This document shows positions 60,217 through 64,000 of a stretch of DNA of 64,000 bases, piece by piece. Position numbers and translations under genes: made by a program. How positions within the stretch are numbered: the stretch's first letter is position 1; each line of letters starts with the position of its first letter. The DNA lies in NCBI RefSeq assembly GCF_047495875.1, contig NC_092458.1, forward strand, positions 4,175,939 through 4,239,938. The letters run 5' to 3'. The notes beneath the pieces were generated by a model. The model made no database searches, had not been told where the DNA came from, and saw only the letters and a list, made by a program, of their open reading frames with translations. The DNA comes from Pithys albifrons albifrons. Taxonomy: Eukaryota; Chordata; Aves; Passeriformes; Thamnophilidae.

Positions 60217-62651
60217 CTATTACCTCAGTTACCTTGTTACATGTCCACTTCTGCAAAGTTTAGACTATACAGTGACTTTCACTATATCCCACATGTGAAT
60301 TTATATTTATTGTATCCAAATAGTCTGATATGACCTTTTCAATGTGAAATTTCACTTTGATTAGACTTTAGAAAACCAGCTTCCTACTGCGTAATAAGCT
60401 GATAGAACTTCATTTTCTGTTATACCATTGATTAAATCTTGAGTATCTTTAAGCTACAAAAACATATGGTATAAGTAAAACATGAACAGATTGAAATACT
60501 TTTGAGGCAAAATTGGTTAACTCATTTTTTGAGCATCAATAAGATTTAAATTTGGATTTAAATGATTAAATCTATTTTTTTAGAATAAAAAATATTTTAG
60601 CATCTTTTTGATAAGATCATGAAACATTATTTTCAACCTCTGTTTTCTTTACTGCAGAAATTTACACATTTTAATACTTAATTTATTTATTTGTAAAGCT
60701 AGTAGACAGGAGAATATTCCTATCAAGATCTAAAATGCCATCCTAGGTGGATTCAGGTGTCTTAGATGTTCTCAAATATCTTAGGGACATGGGAAATGTC
60801 CTTAGCTGTTCTTTTATAAACTTATTCTGATCTCTGATCAAATGCAAAGGCCTGTGACAAATATCTGTTGCATGACTGCCAAGGAATCTATAAATTATGG
60901 TCATGAAAGTTCTTACAGGCAAAAAAATAGGATCTCTTTAATCATATCCCTTGTATATACCTCTGTGTCTGTGTTTGGGTACATATTCATTTCTACTTTT
61001 CCTGATGTTTTGTCTCACAACAAAAAAATACAAATAAATATCTTAATATATTGAGGGTACACTTTTATTTGTATCTGAAAATATTTTTTTTCTCATTAGT
61101 ATGTATTGTTCCTTCTCAGTCAGAGTTCTTTTTAAACAATGCTAAATGGCAGCAATTCCAATGCCTACAAGTGCAAGGTTAGAGAAGATGAGCGCAGTGA
61201 TTAGTGCTTTAATCTTTGACTTCAGAAGTTGCAGCTCAATGACATTTTTTTTTTTCATTTAGTATTGGAATTAATTGAGAATTTACTGTGTGAAAGATCT
61301 AACCATGTAATAAATGTCTGATGTGTCAAAATATTTATTCAGGTGAATGCATCTTGTTGAAAAGGTGAATGATTACAGGCTTGTAAAAGTAGATACAATT
61401 AATGGATCATTTAAAATACATATTTTCTGATTAAAATTGAAGGCAAAGAATTTGTGAAGTTTCCCCTCCTCCCTTTTTTTCCTAATTTTTACAGCAGCAG
61501 TTCAGGTTTATCTAAAAGACTCAAGGAAACACAGCAGTTCTTAAATGTTAAAATAGAACACCTTATATAGATACAGCAGCTCTTCAAAGTTTAAATATTC
61601 CTTATTTTCCAAAGTAAATTGCTTTGTAAGGATATAAGTCACATCTGGTCTAAAAATCAATATTTAGAGACTTCTTCAGCTTGCTTGTACTCACTAATTT
61701 CCTCTAAACATTTAATGCCAGAATTTTCCATTACTTATAAATATTTTGAGGTTGCTTATTATTTTATTTATTACTATTATTATTATAGCTGTAATAAACT
61801 CTTTGCAAGAGTCTTGATCCCTTGAGTTTAAGTCTTTCTTAACTGGTGTGGTATAACAGAAGAAGTAATTCCAATGTTTTACAAACATAAATTAAACTGG
61901 AGAATGAGTTTGAGATTAAACAGTTACAGAGTAATAAAAGGCAGCTTTAACAGAGCAAAGCAGTCTCCCACATAAACATTATTACCACTCTAAGGCAGCA
62001 TTACTGCACAATTTCAATAAAAAAATATAGCAACTATCTAGTAAGTAATTTGGAAAAGAAAAAAAAAGAAAAAGAAGAAAATAGGCCAACAAATAACTAA
62101 ATATATTCAGTTTTATGGGACAAAATAATTACACTGAGTGGTTATGACAATGTTCTGCAACAGTAGAGGAAATTGTAACGTGTGTTGAGCAAGCAGTTGG
62201 CATCTTCAACCCCCTTATGCTCTGAACTTGCAAACACTTACCCCTTGAGCAGAAGGTCCATTTGGGTCTGTGTCCTGTCCTGCTGGTAAGGTTCTCTGTA
62301 ATTTCTGGTGTCCATTTCTGTCTTTGGTATCAATATACTTACTTGGGAAACCATGCAGCTGGAGAGCTGTGCCATTTGTAGCCCTGGTTTTTCCTTTTAT
62401 TTGGTAGATATTTTGGACAAACAGAGATTCAGGAGACTGGCTTCATTTTACTTACCACTTTCTTGGCATCTGGTAGCAGAAATAGTAGACTGCTTCAGGC
62501 TCCATGCTAGAGCAAATCAGAGTTTCTTTGACAAGGAAAAGTGGTATAGATGTCTGTGCAGCAGGGTTTATTGGGTTGCTTTATTGGTTTGCAGCCAGAT
62601 GAATAGCAGTGGGGACATTTACTTTTCCTCTCTGGAATTGATAAATTTTCA
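60217..62651. other. 2.4-kb AT-rich non-coding stretch
   Basis: No gene or transposon recognised. A TTA-rich patch lies at 61765-61790. The 129-codon frame at 62308-62697 begins with GTG, not ATG, and runs into the CATT repeat. Confidence 0.5.
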
Positions 62652-62692
62652 TTCATTCATTCATTCATTCATGCATTCATTCTTTCATTTTC
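62650..62692. repeat. (CATT)n microsatellite
   Basis: About nine ATTC/CATT units with two interruptions. Confidence 0.95.
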
Positions 62693-64000
62693 ACTAGCTG
62701 TTGAATAACTTTTGTTCATATCAGCCTAAGCACCTCTGAAACACTCTTAATCTGTCATGGATGATACCTAAAAATGATTACATTTAGGTAGAATTAACTA
62801 TTAATTCTTGAAATGCTTTTATGATGGGAAATTGGTTCAAATAGCAGCAGCAGCTATTCCATAGCCAAAAAAAAAAAAAAAAAGGCCCCCAAAATAACAA
62901 CAGCTACCCAAACAAAATAGCAGATGAGCCTGACAGGTATTTCTGAGTGTTCCACAAAAAGTACCAATTTTTTTTTTAAATTTGCTTGCTAATAGCAAGC
63001 ATTTAAAACTATTTTTAGGACTGTTTGGTATTCCCTGTAAAATTTGAGAGCATGCAAAATCATCCATCAGTTTCCTTCTTCAATCTGTAGATAATGTCTG
63101 TAGAAACATTCAGGAAAACCTACTTAGAAAATAGAAAGTCAAGGACCAGATGCACAAGTTGAAGAATTTATTGTAGGTTCTTGTTCACCTGCAAATGAGT
63201 AACCATTTCTGTGTAGTACTACTGCTATATTGCACCAGAAATCTTTCTGGTCTCATGTGAATAACTGGTGTTCTGACACAAGGCAAGAAAACTAACCCTA
63301 CGTTTCTGATAACAGCTGACTCAAAGTTTTATATTCCCCACACATTTCAATAAACTGTTTTCAACAGTTGTCAGCTACCACGTGGTGTGTATTTCCTTTA
63401 CAATTCTTGCTTTGGCCACTAGCAAAGCATATAAAACATTTATCACTCTACTTGTGAAAAAAACAGAAAGCCTTTAAAAGTAAATCTGTAAAACTATTCC
63501 TCATCATTTAGTCCTGTTTCTAAAATTTTCAGTTTTCTTTCATTTATAATTTTTTTATAAATATAAAAAACTGTTATTCCTTGTCTTTATTTGCAAGTGG
63601 AAGGCAGGAATGCTGCAAAACTTTTCAGATAAAACATGCTGGAAAAATTAAATTTCGCATAGAGCTCACTGCTAAACTATTATCACTGGGTGAAATAGGC
63701 TTTGGTGAATAGTCCTGAAAAAGTATCTTTGATATTATGGGATGATGGATAGAGTTAAACCTAGAAGGGACTCAGAATTTTAGGGTAAAAAGCAGCTGCA
63801 ACTCCCTGGATGGACTGAGGCTGACATGCTCCCCGATATAATGACAAACATCTGCCCAGAGAAACAGAATGGAGTATGGAACAAAGTGAAGACTGCATGG
63901 CCCCCCTCCATTCTAATCCCAGCAGAGACAGAGAACATTGTGGTACTGAGACCATACAGTACCTGTCAGACAAGGGAGAATCAGGATGTTCTGCTACTGA
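62693..64000. other. AT-rich non-coding stretch
   Basis: Nothing recognised apart from an A17 run at 62867-62883 followed by C5. The last 250 bp (63760-64000) are less AT-rich but show no family signature. Confidence 0.5.

Noticed and set aside
62308..62697. 129-codon plus-strand frame
   Set aside because: Starts with GTG, has no domain signature and ends inside a CATT microsatellite.
1..64000. CRISPR arrays, bacterial operons, rRNA or tRNA genes
   Set aside because: No regularly spaced direct repeats with unique spacers, no cloverleaf candidate and no rRNA motif; the sequence is vertebrate in character.

Overview
This window looks like an avian intergenic or intronic region dominated by transposable elements. 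I could not support a single host protein-coding exon, tRNA or rRNA. The bird assignment rests on several CR1 LINE copies, all on the minus strand and carrying the CR1 reverse-transcriptase reading frame or the 3' terminus typical of birds, and on many short LTRs of avian endogenous-retrovirus type in an AT-rich background. A 990-bp remnant of an RTE-type LINE (11443-12432) resembles AviRTE, which is known only from certain bird lineages. If that is confirmed, the host is unlikely to be an ordinary oscine songbird and could be, for example, a suboscine, parrot, hummingbird, hornbill, trogon or tinamou. This is inference.

Layout. 0-11 kb: AT-rich DNA with two minus-strand solo LTRs (756-1374 and 4336-4864, each with an exact 5-bp target-site duplication, TSD) and a CR1 fragment. 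11.4-12.4 kb: the RTE-like remnant. 17.1-19.4 kb: a long pyrimidine tetranucleotide array abutting an old LTR (family B), then a 1.1-kb AAAAG array with higher-order structure. 26.6-28.9 kb: a 2.3-kb CR1 fossil covering endonuclease and reverse transcriptase. 29.2-32.1 kb: a solo LTR (family D) and a family B LTR with another LTR nested in it. 33.9-34.3 kb: a GC-richer, possibly LTR-derived foldback island. 36-50 kb: two family C LTRs, a further LTR at 41.5 kb, two family A2 LTRs (one still followed by a primer-binding site), and a CpG-rich LTR at 45.8-46.5 kb. 53.8-56.1 kb: CR1, then an unidentified LTR-like element split by a family A1 solo LTR. 58.2-60.2 kb: two near-identical family A1 solo LTRs.

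The organising theme is serial insertion of related LTRs (families A1, A2 and relatives, about 530-625 bp, sharing a TATAAATA box and a hairpin near the 3' end) into a gene-poor region. Exact flanking 5-bp duplications at seven LTRs show that they are complete integration units left by LTR-LTR recombination. One copy (41900-42527) keeps a tRNA-Gly-like primer-binding site and is followed by a 105-codon ORF with a predicted signal peptide. The rest of the sequence is AT-rich non-coding DNA. Open frames there are short, often lack ATG, and are what this base composition gives by chance.
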